The notes: generated from the letters alone by a model not told the origin. DNA of 64,000 nt from Anthopleura xanthogrammica (GCA_964019055.1 OZ025224.1:8140694-8204693); one strand, 5' to 3'. Counted from the stretch's first letter, positions 1-13,077 are shown. Made by a program: numbers and translations.

Positions 1-43
1 TATTTTCCGAGATTGTAGCTAGGTATAATAAGACCTTTCCCCA

Positions 44-247
44 ATAGACCATTTCACGGTTGTCGACTACCAACCTCAGCCTCGATAGTGTGTAATATAT
101 TCTTTAGAATTTGACTACAGCTCACGGGCATTTAAGGAATGTACACATTAACACTTAAAAATTCCATGGGCTTGAGTCAAATTCTAAAGAATAAATTACA
201 CGCTATCGAAACTGAGGTTGATCGACGAGAACAGTGAAATGGTCTAT
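44..247. repeat. Foldback (MITE-like) element
   Basis: The two ends are inverted copies: the left arm starts ATAGACCATTTCAC and the right arm ends GTGAAATGGTCTAT. Arms of roughly 70 bases enclose about 60 bases. It has no ORF and lies in the predicted intron after the last visible exon of the minus-strand transporter. It is probably a non-autonomous DNA transposon; family not recognised. Confidence 0.7.
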
Positions 248-386
248 TCGCTTGAGAGATCACGAAACAAAGACTCCAAATCGAACTTGAATGAGCACAT
301 CAAGTCCACGTCTCGACTTGGAGCCGTTAATTGTTTCATGGTCACGAATTCGGGAAATTGTGTATTTTATTAGATGGACTACTTAC

Positions 387-3300
387 CTTGAGAAGCTATG
401 AAGAAGACAAACAGACACACGAGCAGTGGAGCTGGTAGCCCCACGCGCAAGTAATCCCAGCATAATCGCCATGATACAGTCCCTGATCCAGCTTCCTTGT
501 CTTCGTCTTCTTCGATCATATCACGTCCAGTACGCTCATCGAAGTCATCTTGTAATGGCAATAGATTACTCGCATCAGTGGCCACACCTTTCAAATCAGC
601 TGTTTTGTTATCTTCAAGCATTTCTCTGATAGATCTATCTTTACTGATGTGTTCATATGAACCATGGTCTACAATACGACCTTCCTTCAAGACAACGATC
701 TCATCAGCTCGGTGAAGATGTTGCAGTTGATGTGTAACAAGGATTCGTGTTTTTCCAGAGAGTTCTTCACAAATGCATTTGTCAAAGATGTGTTTTCCAA
801 CCTTGGCATCTACTGCACTTAGTGGGTCATCCAACAAGAAGATATCAGCATCTGAGTACACTGCACGTGCTAAGCTAACTCTAGCACGCTGACCACCACT
901 TAGCCTGACCCCTCTTTGGCCTATCGTACTCAGGTCTCCTTTTGGAAACCGAAGGATGTCTTGAGATAAATCACAGACTTCTAAGGCTTTCTGATATCTC
1001 TTTTCCTGGTACACTTTACCAAATAAGATGTTATCACGAACTGTTCCTGTGAATATCCAAGGCATCTGACTCGCATAGGCTATTTGTCCCTTGGTGGAGA
1101 CGTTTCCTGATTTGATTGAAATCTGTTCTAAAATTGTCATAAGTAAACTGGATTTTCCGCTCCCTACAGGACCAATAACCATAAGTAATTGAGTGGGAGG
1201 GACATCTAGCGAAACATCGTTTAGTACGCATTGATTTGAATCATCTACCCAACCGCTGCATACTTGGGAAAGCATTACTGTGGGCTCGTGAATGCCACGT
1301 TTACCTTGATCTTGTTTATTTAATGATCCTTCAGTCTTTTCCAAGAAAGTGTGGCCTGACTTCTCGGAAGGTTCAGTGGGCTTCTCCACAAGCTTCTTAT
1401 TATGTTTTCCAAAATAATTCACTAAGTCTTTGAGGATTGATTTTTCGGTCGATTTTCTTTTTGAAGATGGTTTTCCCTTCACAGAACTCTGGTCAAATAA
1501 GTATTTTTCCATTCTAGAGATTGAAGCCAAGGCATCACTAATTACTATGGCGCCCATTGTTAATAAGGATGTTGTTCTGCTGATGTTGTCCAGTGTTAAA
1601 GCAATGGTAAAGATGTTCACGGAATTTACTTCAATGCCAGAGAATACCATCGTTACAACTGAAATTAGGGTTCCTGCTATCCAGAGACAGGACATTGTGA
1701 CTTCTGATATGGTTAGGATAAGGCACTTGAAGCGAAGGACACTCATCTCTTTCCTAGAATAAATATTTACAGTAAGATGAATTTGATGATACCACTTTTT
1801 TTCAGTATTTTTCTGCACATTTTTGAAAAAACCTGACAACCAAAGTTTCGAAAACGCTTCGAAAATCAGTAATGGATGAGGTTTTATCATGCAAGTCCAA
1901 AACTCACCAGGACAGAAGAATAATTACCATAGCTGGAAAGAACATGTTAAAGTCAGTAAAACTACCAAGTTTGAAGGAAGTGAGTTCAAAACTTGCGAAG
2001 ATATGATTTTTGGAAAGTGTGTATTTTGTAAGAAAACCTTTGATGGAGGCAGGATATGTCTCCAACGAATGTTTCCATACGAAATTTCGATTTTGGAAAT
2101 TCATATCTTCACGAGTTTTGAACTCACTTCCTTCAAACTTGGTAGTTTTACTGATTTTAACATGTTCTTTCCAGCTATGGTAATTATTCTTCTGTCCTGG
2201 TGAGTTTTGGACTTGCATGATAAAACCATTCTCAGCCATTTACAGCCATTCTCAGACACACGCCCACTCTTGCGAATTTTTCTGTCGCGACAAGTTGGTT
2301 TTTGGTGGACGTCAATCAAAATCGTTGCCATATCACTGTCGGAAAACACAAAGCTACAAAGGCATGTGCGTATGGAATGTCATGGAAACGCTTTGATTGA
2401 CGTCCACCAAACCCTTCTTTGTTGCGACAGAAAAAATCGCTACTAGATTAATTAATCAAGGAAGAATGAGAGGAATGTTTGCAAGTTGCAAGTATGTGAA
2501 TTGCTCTCAGTTATTTCATATCTTGCATTGCATTTTATCAGTGTGGGTTCAGCCTGACAGTGCATCACCAACTTACCTTCTTAGCTCTTTTACTTTGTCC
2601 TTGTATTTCCATTCCAGAGCATACATTTTCACAGTTCTTATTCCTTTGATGATGTCGCTCAAAATGGCAAGTCTTTTGTCTGTGATGCTAGCTTGTTTAA
2701 CTCTTAGTTTTCCAAATTGCATGGAAATTATCGAATTGATAAAAGTAATAACTAAAACAAGTAAAGCTCCTGACAAGGACTGCCATTCAACTAGTAAAGT
2801 CAGTATCAAAATTGTTACTGTAAGGTTAAAACAGAACCTTATTAAATTTCTTACATATACAAATAGTCTTTCCATCCTTTGTGCGTCGTTGGATACCAAG
2901 TTAAGAATGTGACCGGCTGTGCTCTTGGAAAGACTGCAACGACTGGACGCGAGGGCCTGTATAACAAAAAAACGAATGGTCATTGGTTCCATGGTTCATG
3001 AGTGTATATGGAACCTCAAGCAAAACAAACAATCTTGGAAATTGTAAACAGAAAGGTGGGTTTAAGAACTACTGAATTTAACAAATTCCAGCTTGTTTGT
3101 CCTTTTTTCCTCAGTATCGATTATGGCTAGTACTTCTCGCTAGACTAATTTTGTGCTTTCGACTATGCCCACCTGCTGTACATCACTTCATGGACTGATC
3201 CCAGAGAAAAAGAGCTGTTCTGTTCATTAAATTACGCAGATAAAAAGATAATTTTCAGTTTTCAACGTTGTCTTCTTTCTTGCGGTTTTTTCAAATGTTC

Positions 3301-3885
3301 TCTGAGGGTAACCCAGTTTTGAACATAGCACGCACAGCAAGTAGAGTATGTAATCCATCATAAGCTTTCACGTACCTTTTTGTAGACAATTCCCATGCAA
3401 GCTACCTTCAGTCGCATCCCCATCAAGTTAGCATTAAGGAAGTTATGATTGGCAGCAAAAGGTCCAATCAGACAACAGAAGCAAATACCAATCATTGCAG
3501 CAACATGAAAGTTTGACATGCTCTTTTGGGGATCTTCAAAAGACAGTTTCTGAAATATCCACAGAAACACGATCGATGCCCAAGTCATGAACCATTCTAG
3601 CAAGCACAGAGAGAGTAAGGACACATAATCTTTGAGGGGAATAGTTCTAAGAATCGTCTTCCATAGCCGAGGACTTCTGCCCTTCTCTTTAGCATGGCTG
3701 ACTTCTTTCGTCCATAGCTTTCCAAAGTCTTCAACTATACCCTCTGCTTTGTCACTTTCTGACAATTCATAAAGATCATCTCCATTCAAAGGTCGCTGAT
3801 AAGCCAGCCTGATCAAACCGTACAGCCAGGAGAAAAATAACACAGAGAGACATCCTGCTTGATCTTTGGGATTCTTGTTGGACAT
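387..3885 (-). CDS. ABCC-type ABC transporter, MRP4-like (ABC copy 1, 5' part; continues past left edge)
   Basis: An ATP-driven plasma-membrane exporter of organic anions by family. Three coding exons are visible on the minus strand: 3885-3376 (its exon reaches an acceptor at 3912), 2956-2577 and 1753-387, all with GT-AG borders and matching phases, giving about 752 residues. They encode TMD1 and all of NBD1: Walker A GPVGSGKS, Q-loop ASQMPW, signature LSGGQRAR, Walker B FLLDD, switch His in VTHQ. As usual in ABCC proteins, NBD1 has Asp in place of the catalytic Glu. There is no TMD0, so it is the short MRP4/5 form. The start ATG at 3885 is chosen because the second transporter in this window starts at the same MSN; the exon has an acceptor upstream, so a 5' UTR exon or extra N-terminal codons are possible. 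The last exon ends at a donor, and TMD2 and NBD2 should lie beyond the window. Exon 1 and NBD1 are almost identical to copy 2, while exon 2 and the TMD1/linker part of exon 3 are diverged. Confidence 0.88.
1880..2227. repeat. Long near-perfect palindrome in ABC copy 1 intron
   Basis: Arms 1880-2007 and 2100-2227 are nearly perfect reverse complements (about 127 bases each) around a loop of about 92 bases. The arms read as ORFs on both strands only because they mirror each other. A degenerate relative lies near 10960-11215. It is a foldback element within the 823-base intron between coding exons 2 and 3 of ABC copy 1. Confidence 0.85.
2272..2440. repeat. Foldback element
   Basis: The left arm (TGCGAATTTTTCTGTCGCGA, then a GTGGACGTCAATCAAA block) is repeated inverted at 2395-2440 (TTTGATTGACGTCCAC, then TTGCGACAGAAAAAATCGC). 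It abuts the larger palindrome in the same intron. Confidence 0.7.
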
Positions 3886-4107
3886 TTGCCCTGGAATCAC
3901 TTTGCTGTTTTCCTGCGAATTTAAAAAAAAATATTTTTTATAAAGTTATTTAGTGTTATTATTTTCTTAATTGATGTTAGCCGGATAATATCAACAAAAA
4001 CCACGTAGTTGAAAACGAAGATTATACCTTTCTAAAAAAAAGTTCAAATCTGAGACAACTCTCTAGCGTAGGCCGCGCACCATCGCTCAAAGTTGGTGAC
4101 ATATTCA

Positions 4108-4282
4108 TAATGGTAATTGAACTAAGTGGAGTGCAATTTGGTCTGATATCAAACGCGCGATAACAAAATCACACGACCGCGTAGCGGGAGTGTGATTTGT
4201 AATCGCAAGTTTGATATCAGACCAAAATTGCACGACACAAAGTTCAATTATCACTTTATTATATCCATTTTGAAATCATACT
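4108..4282. repeat. Foldback element, copy 1 of a pair
   Basis: Ends are inverted: GGAGTGCAATTTGGTCTGAT on the left and ATCAGACCAAAATTGCAC on the right, inside a longer inverted AATTGAACT..AGTTCAATT. A related copy lies at 4572-4798. No coding potential. Confidence 0.7.
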
Positions 4283-4571
4283 AGATAGACACTAAATTTG
4301 TGATAAATACAAAAGTATTTATTCACAAATAGCCAGTATTTTGTTTCTTTTTGTAACCAAAAATTCCAGTCAAACTTGAAAAAAGCTACATTTTATGTTC
4401 CTTATTTGCTGTAATCTGATTGGCTGATTACATACAATCCTGTAATCTGATTGGTTACCTTTTCTAGTGTTGCATTGTGATTGGCTGACAAAAAGATGCG
4501 ATTCGGACTCAAAATAGTGCGATTCGTGCTTGAATCAATCTACTGAGAGCCAATCAGATTACAGGATTTGC

Positions 4572-4798
4572 TAGTGATTTCAAAGTGGATATAATAAATA
4601 ATGGTATTTGAAAGGAGTGGAGTCAAGAGAGCATATTAAATATTTATGCTCTCTTGGTGGAGTGCAATTTGGTCTGAAATCAAAGGCGCGATTACAAAAT
4701 CGTGGGATGCGATTTGTAATGGCAAGTTTGATCTCAGACCAAAATTGCACGATACGAAGTTCCACTACCACTTTATTACATCCAGTTTGAAATCATTC
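4572..4798. repeat. Foldback element, copy 2 of a pair
   Basis: Arms begin AGTGATTTCAAAGTGGAT and end with an inverted match (ATCCAGTTTGAAATCATT). The inner core GGAGTGCAATTTGGTCTGA is shared with the copy at 4108-4282. The 4383-4571 spacer between the two holds several CTGATTGG motifs (CCAAT on the other strand). Confidence 0.65.
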
Positions 4799-5128
4799 AT
4801 TATTTTTGTTGATAGGACAAAGCAATTATCACTTTCCTTTATTCAGCAAAGTAAAACCGGCATCAAAGTTATATGAAGAAATGTCTAGAAGAATATTTTT
4901 TACCTATTAAATTCTTTAAAAATCTCATGTCCAATGTTGTAAATTATTAAAGACTTATTTGATATTCTTTGGATGGAAAAACATAGAGTAGACAATGGTC
5001 TCTATCACTGCAAGCTTACCGTCCGTATCGCTTCAATGCAAAGGCACGGATACCTTTCAAGAAAACGCAGAGAACTGTGAAAGGGACTTTAAGCTATTTC
5101 AAATTTATTGCACTAGTGTCAGAGTGAC

Positions 5129-5382
5129 ACAGGGGGTATCGATCACGAATCACGGACAAATTTTTCATTAATTCACGAATCACGAAATGCGATTAATGAC
5201 TAACCTTGATACAAGGATTCATGGTGTAATACGAATTTTCACGGATCGCGGTCTTCAAAATAAACAGATCACGCATCATGGGGATACTGAAATTCACGGT
5301 TCACTGACGTATATTTTTGAATTTCACGAATCAAGGTCCAAAAAAAGCCAAATCACGCGTCACGGGTAACCCCTGTACCACC
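5129..5382. repeat. Degenerate element rich in CACGAATCACG motifs
   Basis: Ends form an inverted match (ACAGGGGGTAT on the left, TAACCCCTGT on the right). The interior repeats degenerate CACGAATCACGG words five or six times. No gene is seen. Confidence 0.5.
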
Positions 5383-6428
5383 CCGTAGTGTAGGATAATA
5401 TGTTGTTGAGTGGAAACTGCGCGCTTGGTTGTTGATATGACATGTCAAGAGCCACCTAAAAAAATGGCGCCAAAAATTATGATAATCAAACACTTTACGA
5501 AGGTTTGTTATTAGTTTAACGGTTAAAGCGTACACTTCTTGCTTATAGGAAAACTAAAGGAGTTTGAGTTTACTATCAAATTGCTCACATCAATTGCAAA
5601 GTTTTGTACAGTAAAGATTGCCTTTAAACTGACGAAGATATGCACTTTTGAATGAAATTACGGTCAATATTTACTTTGCAATATTAATTCACTATCATCG
5701 ATGTGAAAAAAATTCTTAGTAATTTCCTTTCCCCAATAAATCAAATATCTTATGTCACTCAGTAATTGGACATTAAAAAGTATACTTTCATATTGGTAGA
5801 GGTTTTGCTTCGAATATATTTTGGTTATAATTTGGTTCGTATTGTGGACGAGCTTTTGCTCTTAGGCTTTTAATTTCATGTAATAATTTTCTTACCTTGA
5901 AATCCAGTCTTTACGGGGTTTACCCTTCAAATGCGTTTTCTGGGGGTTCTTGATCCGTCTGAGCTTTGTGATGAATGAGCTGCTAGCAATGTTGCAGAAA
6001 AGCATTCTTATCTGCATGGTGATAGTTAGAGGTCCTCATGGCGTTGTTACTCAAGCGGATTATGGTAATGAATGAGAAGAATTGTAAAACAATAATCCGC
6101 CGTTTCTTGGCTATGACGGCAGTGGTATTGTTGATAGTGATAATGATTGTAATGATGTTGAGGATAGCAATATTCTGCTGCTTAACGGATACCAACAAGC
6201 AGACCACACAGAGGGACCCTGAAAGCAGATATAAGCGTCTTCACCTTCAGTAGACCACTGTGTCGGTGGTTCACTTGTTAATTTATTGTATTTTCTTCTT
6301 ATTTATAATTTAAATTTAAATGTACTATTTGTAACTTGTCTCAGGCTGAGCTTGTTTGGACTTCGAGTCTGTTCCCAGCCTGTGTTTTAAAAACAGTTAA
6401 ATAAAAATAAATAAAAAATAATAATAAT

Positions 6429-6692
6429 GAGAGTGCAAACAATATAATTCAAACAGTACATCCGTGAAACATAAGTTATACTAAATAGTACAATTTTATC
6501 TTATTTTTCCTATTCGAAATTCTTAAACACTTCCAAAATTCCTTATTTCTGTTTCCTTAAATCCAGTTTTCACATCTCTCCTTGTTTACTTTGACTTAAT
6601 TTTCACCTAAACTAGGCAAATTTAACTATTCACAAATTTATACGAATTTGTGCAATTTTTTTTTGCCTAATGTTTCACAGATATACTCACGC
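6429..6692. repeat. MITE family B, degenerate copy
   Basis: Left end GAGTGCAAACAATATA with TCCGTGAAAC a little further in; right end AATGTTTCACAGATATACTC. These match the ends of the cleaner copy at 9488-9632. Confidence 0.55.
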
Positions 6693-7304
6693 CCCCACAC
6701 GCGGCCCGTACAATTAAGACCTCAAAAACAGGGTTTTGGGGATTTTTCTCAAAATTGTAACTATCTAGGCAAATAACAGAGGTGGATACAGTTAATTCAT
6801 TTATTTACGGACTGCATTGTATTAATTTTAGTTGATTCTGTCGTAAAAAATCACCGTATTTTTTTAGGTGAATGCATGCAGTTGGATGTATTTTACAAGG
6901 AAAATGCGTGACATAACGGGGGTTAAGCTAGAAAATCGTCTCTCTTTGAAATTAAACAGAACCTGTCAAAATAATAGAAGTGGATTAGAAAACCCCGCGC
7001 TTTTCTGAGCATTTTGCTATATAATTCATAGTAGTGCGTTGAACATTTTCACCGTCTTTTCGCTGATTTTATAAGCTCATTCTATTCATTGACCTATACA
7101 TTTGCCTCTTAAGATATCGTAAGACTCATAGCCTCGAAAACACAAGGTAGTAGCTAGCTAAAGAATAGTAGATTTACCGAGCCATTAGGATGTTGTTTCA
7201 CGCTCTACTTGTGCTTATAACTTTTTAAGCACAGCCTTTTGCTTCGCACAAAACGCTGAGGACCGAAAAAAGCAAATTTTCCAAATGTATGGATATTTTT
7301 TTCC

Positions 7305-7436
7305 GATGGTGAAATACAAATTACTAAATAGCACAAAATAGTGCTAATTAAACAATAGAAAACAATAGAATTTGTACAAATTTGTGCAACTTTGTTTTGC
7401 CAAATGTTTCACGGATATACTGTTTGTACTCTAATA
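7305..7436. repeat. MITE family B, 5'-truncated copy
   Basis: Shares its interior (TACAAATTACTAAATAG, AACAATAGAAAACAATAG) and right end (TTTCACGGATATACTGTTTG) with the copy at 9488-9632; the left terminus is missing. Confidence 0.6.
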
Positions 7437-9487
7437 TATAATACTTGTCATTTCACAGGTTTGTTTTGACGAGGAGATATTAGAATACAATTTGCACTAC
7501 AGGTCACGTGATCCTACATCATTAAAAAAATTGGTTTGATCAAAATTAATGCTGGAAATGAAAAGAGCACAACGATATTGGTAAGAAAGCGAAGTTTCAG
7601 CTCGTAATGTAGAATATAGGAGAAATGCCATTTGTATGACTCGGGATCACCAGATAGCAAGGGGCTGAGGGAGCCTGAGACGAGGTGAGGTTCAGCTCTT
7701 AGAGTCTCCGCTATTGCCAGCCAGCGGAAAGCAACGCACGAAAGGGTCTCAGGGCTTTCCAAAACCTGAAATAGGATTCTTTGTTTCTGGTCTAAACTTA
7801 TTTTGAATACATTATTTTAAACCTGTTTCAGCGATTTATTCGAAATAAAAAATATTACTACTTGCCCTTTTCTAAATATGGAATCTCAAGTAGAGAGGGA
7901 ACACCAGGGCGGCACTTTATAATCTCTAGAGGGAAGCCAATGGTGGTATGGCTAGTAGCCTAGGATTGTAGACTTTTCATCGAGTGAAGGGATTTAGTTT
8001 TTCTTGGTGAATGATGACAGTAATATTTTCCTTTCGTCCCTCAATCCCCACACCCCTCCCCTGGAGATATTAGACTAGCTAATAATCCTCGCTCGGCCAA
8101 ATCGCCCAAAGCAAACACCAAACATTATATAATTAATGACCAAAGAAAATAGCGGGACTGCTCATAGTCTACATCATACAAACATCATACGTAGCAGTAC
8201 ATGATAATTCCATTGTTTCACGGCTTTTGTTTTTCTTTTTTTTCTTCTTTTAACTATTAAAATCACTCGGCCGAGCGAGTGCAAAATCGTGACCCTGGAC
8301 AAGAAACAGAGGGTCATGACGACTGAAAAATATTCTTAGGCTTCAAAAAGTTATACGTTTAGGCGTTCCGTGTACAAGGAACTGTGCTATCCAGGCAAAA
8401 ATTGAAACTACTAGCCGTGCAAATGTGAGACCTAGTTCCATAAAAATGGTATAAACAGTCAAATTTTCTTACGGTAAAAAAACTCATCCTGTAACGTGTA
8501 AACCAAGGCTTAACATAAAGGAAACAACGTTGAGATCTCATGTTCAAAGTTTCGTCACTATTCTACAAAAAATTCTTATTAGAGCAAGATGATAATTTCA
8601 AAAGCTACGCGTCTATGCTTAATTGCCCGTCAAGCTCCAAAGCATGGACGCGTAAACACAGTGGACGCGTAGATGCTACACTTTAATTTCATCTTTAAAA
8701 TAGCTACACGTAGCGGTAGACACCGGTTATACAGACGAGGGGGAGGGTGGCGGGGTATTCTGCAGTCTAGCCCAATTTTGATATTATTTCATGGATTTTT
8801 TTAAGTTTTTGCGGTCTATATTTTGGTCATCATCTGATGACCATCTACTGCAATTAGTGATTGAATACATCAAATTGTCCAGGAATATAAAAACAGGTTA
8901 TTGTTAGTCCAGCAGACTCAACGAAGTTCATTGTCCTTGTTAATTCAGGGTAAGATTAAGTTCTTTGATGAAGAGGGCTTCTGAGATTTTCAGTTTTAAT
9001 GTTTTAATATCTAGAGTTTTCCGGTTTAGAGTACAAACACTAAAAGCATGCCACATAAGTAAATAGTGACATTTTTTGCTAATTATATTGTTTTCTATAA
9101 AATTAGTACTATTTGGTACTAAATAGTAACAAAGTTTACACGGTTCCAGTGTTTATATATACCTTAGTAGTCTCCCCTGCAGAGTGTTGAGAGTGTTGCG
9201 TGACGACCCTAAAAACGGCTTGGGGGTAGACTAATACCTTAGCGTCTTTTTCAAGATTCCGGCATTATTATACTCGTCGCTATTGTTATGTAAAAACTGT
9301 GTTTAATGGAAAAAATCACGATTTGTTTTTAAAGTACCTTCTGCAACCTTTGGACTCAAACATTCCAGAGTAAAACAAAAATCAAATAGTATGTTGACTT
9401 TGCGCCACGCAAATTGCGTATTATGCGTATTACAAGTACATATTTGCGATTGTTTGCGCGCTGCGAATTATACCGGGCATAAAGAAA

Positions 9488-9632
9488 TAGAGTGCAAACA
9501 AAATATCCGTGAAATACAAATTACTAAATAGTACAAAATAGTGCTAATTAAACAATAGAAAACAATAGAATTTTTACAAAATTGTACTATTTAGTATAAC
9601 TAATGTTTCACGGATATATTGTTTGCACTCTA
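9488..9632. repeat. MITE family B, intact copy
   Basis: Terminal inverted repeats TAGAGTGCAAACAAAATATC and GATATATTGTTTGCACTCTA flank a 145-base AT-rich element with CCGTGAAA/TTTCACGG just inside. Ends in TA on both sides suggest a TA-targeting (Tc1/mariner-like) non-autonomous element; this is inference. Confidence 0.8.
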
Positions 9633-9845
9633 GCACCATTTAGAGCTAAATAGTAATAAAGTTTGCACGGTTCCAGTGTTTATACCTTAGCGTCTTTTTC
9701 AAGAATTGGGCATTATTGTATTCGTCGCTATTGTTAGGTAAAAACTGTTGTGTACCATTAAAGGTGATTAAGAGATTAAAATGAAAATAATCACGATGCC
9801 TTCTGCCTACCCGCTTTGTTCTTGAACATTACATACATACATACA

Positions 9846-9871
9846 CAGGGGCGTAGCGAGGACCTTGAAAG

Positions 9872-9904
<33 letters not shown>

Positions 9905-10132
9905 CCCGGCACCCAGTATAAAAAAGCAAACCAAAAAACAGAAACCAAACGTTTTTATATATTCAAACATTAATTACAAAACAACATTTTTGCATTTTTG
10001 AACCTCCTACAAAGCTAGGTCCATTCTTAATATTTTCTTTTTCGTTTATTAAACACTTTGCCGGACAATTAATTTCAAAAAAAGTTTTGGGGGGCACGTC
10101 CCCCCGTGCCCCCCTCGCTACGTTACTACTGT
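9846..10132. repeat. Element with GGGGCGTAGCGAGG end and internal poly-G
   Basis: Starts CAGGGGCGTAGCGAGG and ends with the inverted CCTCGCTACGT. A run of about 31 G lies at 9871-9901, and a second G/C-rich hairpin (GGGGGGCACGTCCCCCC) lies near the right end. Ends of this kind are widespread in invertebrate short DNA elements. The exact poly-G length is likely to be unreliable in assembly. Confidence 0.65.
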
Positions 10133-11896
10133 ACATACATACGTACTTACAAACTTTGATATTGACTCATCCCCCAAAGGCTCTCTCGCCAATCAATTAC
10201 AAAATTGAATCAAAACTATGCTATTTAGTTCTGATTAAATTTCGTAATCAAATAAAAATGTTTACAAGGGATCTAAAATATATTATAACCTAAATTACAA
10301 TCCAAAAATTCTAAAAACTATTAAATACTAGCCGTGAGAATTAGCAGCAAACAAATCAAAATTATGAACAAATAAATATAAAATATCGGTTACTTAAATA
10401 ACCTTCCTAATTTACAAATACTAAATATGAAAATACTATAAAGAGAAGAAAAATGACACGAATTTCGTGTTGCAAATGCATTTTTGCGATATTGTACTGG
10501 GCATACAGAAGGTGAAAAACAATTACGGTTGATTCTTTCATGATCCTTGACAACTAATCACCATGAGAATACAAAACAAAATACCTTTTAGAATTTATTT
10601 AGCTAAACAAAGGAACAAAAGCGGTGTTAATAATTTTTTTTATTTTTTACAGACCACTGAATCGGAAAATCCTAAATTTATTCCAAGCCGTGTCTCGTTG
10701 AGCGAGGACTAGGTGTGCTGCTTAGGAGAAAACGAAGCTCTTTTGGGCTGGCTAAGTTGTTTATTAGATGACAGTTATGTCTTTGTCAGCTAGACCTATC
10801 AGCCAGCAAGGAAGTATTCATTTGCAAGCAAGGTAAGCTAGGTACATTTCGTACCCATTTTTTGTTGTTAGAGTTTGGAAATGTGTGTTATGTAATCGGA
10901 CCTTCTATCATGATCATGTGCTTCCAAAAAATCTTCGATCAAAGCACGCAGGCTGAGAAATGATTAATATAGCAAGAAAGACCATGTCGGGATTAGTAAA
11001 ACAGTGAAGTTTGAAGGAAATAAGTTAAGGATTTACCAAGATTTGAATTTTCAAAAATCGCAATTTGTTATGAGAAAATTTGTTGTTAGGAAGAGACGAC
11101 CAAGAGACGCTTACTATTCACACTAAAATTGAAAGAATATCTCCGTGAGTTTTGAACTTCTTTTCTCCAGTTTTCTAATTTTAACATGCTCTTTCCAGCT
11201 ATGGTAAAAAAATTTTCTGTTTTGCTATTATACTATATTATACTACTATAATGTTATTAGCACCCGTACTAGTGTTTCCTAGGTATCCTCAGTGAGTTAT
11301 CAATATTCATATAATATATATTTAAGCACTGCCTAAAAGCGGAGCTCCCAGTTCAATTCTTCGTACTTCCTATTTCCCATATTCTTTTCAAAAACAATTA
11401 TAAATCTAATGTTTTATTTCAAAGACTAAATTGATATATACTTTAAAATTTACACACCAAAAATGGGGGTATCCATGCGTTTTAAAGAGAAACGAATTTT
11501 TAAAGAATTTTATTAACTATAAACAAGAGAGCATAGATTTATGCGTGAAAAATCGCTACAGAAATCGCAGCAAAAATTGCTGCAAATCTCGCCCGTGTGA
11601 ACGGGCCTTATCGTTTCTTACACATACGAAAACCGCTCTAACATTAAATCCTCAAGGAAAACAAAGCAGCCAAAACGTAAACAATTTTGCACGAATAGAG
11701 TAACTTTGTGTATTCAAATCTAGCTGTATGTTTTCGATATACAGCATTTCGTAGACGAAACAATCAAATTTACACTTTCAAATTTGTCTAAGCAGCCATG
11801 CTTAGTGTTCATATGGTGGCCACTATAGCCGAGTTGCTGTGCTCAGTAAAGCGTTCGTGAAGATGCCGAGAGGTGTGTCCAACTTAATTTGCATGA
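10133..11896. other. Gene-free spacer
   Basis: AT-rich DNA without recognisable coding exons. A segment at 10960-11215 resembles the arms of the palindrome at 1880-2227. A donor-like AAG/GTAAGC at about 10832 could end a noncoding first exon of ABC copy 2, but nothing confirms it. Confidence 0.45.
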
Positions 11897-12334
11897 AATA
11901 TCATACGCTCGATTGCAGAAACGTTGTAGTATACATTTATGCATGACAAATACCTAATTAGATGCAAAAATGGAAAAAGTCCTAAAATATGATTGTTTAT
12001 AGATTGAAAATATCCAAAAACACTTCTATGCCTTGCTTTGATTGCAAATACATAAAGTTTTGAAGCATCAGATATTAATAAATTATATTTATTTATATAT
12101 TTTCACTTTTTGGGCCTAAATACTCTCTAATATATATTTAATAATATCTAATAGCGCTCAAATCATATTTTTCATGTTCTTTATTGATAAAACATCTTGA
12201 AATATTATTTTGTGAGATATGCATCAATGGATACAGAGTTATTAATTTTGTTCATGTTTTTGCATCTAATTAGGTATTTGTATATATGTATAAATGAATA
12301 TCATAACGTTTCTGCAATCGAGTGTATATCAAAT
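11897..12334. repeat. Foldback element with ~70-base terminal inverted repeats
   Basis: The left arm includes CGATTGCAGAAACGTT and ATACCTAATTAGATGCAAAA. The right arm carries the inverted TTTTGCATCTAATTAGGTAT and AACGTTTCTGCAATCG. The AT-rich core is non-coding. A (TAA)n microsatellite follows at 12398-12436. Confidence 0.75.
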
Positions 12335-12395
12335 ATATAGACAAAGACTGATGATTGTCGAAGACTGAAGGCTCGTAATCCCTGGCTATAAGAAC

Positions 12396-12437
<42 letters not shown>

Positions 12438-13058
12438 TCAAATGTATCACGTTAGTAAAATTGATCAGTACGGGTTTCTTGCTCCTGAATAAAAATATTT
12501 ATTGTGTTTTTGACCTCAGTGTAAGCCTCAGGCGATGAGCACAAACGATACGCACGGTGTAACATAGTCTTGATTAATATGCGCTTATAACCCTTATCGA
12601 AATTGCTTTGAAAATGGAGGACTGAGTTTGTTACCGATTCTAGTAATAGTCATCCCGAGAAACGGTGGAAGCTACGCCGCTCAATCCACAGGTAGCCCAA
12701 GCGTAGAGTTAGTAGGCTGTGACGTCATTAGCTTCAGTGGGTGAACAATTCAAATTTCATATGGTTTGAAAACTTGCTTTCAGGAGGACTTTTATGGCTA
12801 TATGCTGTTGAATAAAGTTCATACCAATTTTTTTTTTGAGGTACTTTTGACTCTCACTTGGTATTTCCATTACAACTCTGGCCGAATACACAATTTTTTT
12901 CAAGAGCATATAGAATGCCATGGAAACGCCTTCATTGACTTCTATTAAAACTAACTTTGTCACTACGATGATTCCGAGCATGCTATTGAGAAGCTACCGT
13001 TATGGCAGAAATTCTAAGTTTTTATCCCTTTTAATTTTTTTAGGGCAACTTGACGTCC
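12335..13058. other. Spacer upstream of ABC copy 2
   Basis: Contains the (TAA)n run at 12398-12436 and a foldback relic (about 12757-12985). The latter shares the ATGCCATGGAAACGC word with the element at 2272-2440. The acceptor of the first coding exon of ABC copy 2 is at 13057-13058. Confidence 0.5.
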
Positions 13059-13077
13059 AAACAGCAAGGAAAAGAGA

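Larger units (their letters stand above)
5383..9487. other. Gene-free spacer between divergent ABC genes
   Basis: No ORF with codon structure or recognisable protein similarity was seen on either strand. The stretch holds degenerate foldback copies (6429-6692 and 7305-7436), AT-rich DNA, and a 200-base segment at 9105-9300 that recurs as a direct repeat at 9640-9760 either side of the foldback element at 9488. Noncoding 5' exons of either transporter could hide here. Confidence 0.5.

Noticed and set aside
1889..2239. Mirrored ORFs of about 105-111 codons on both strands
   Set aside because: They come from the two arms of the palindrome; no similarity to known proteins.
3913..13057. Extra coding genes in the spacer between the two transporters
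   Set aside because: All ORFs are short, lack codon structure or fall in foldback elements; only possible noncoding first exons remain.
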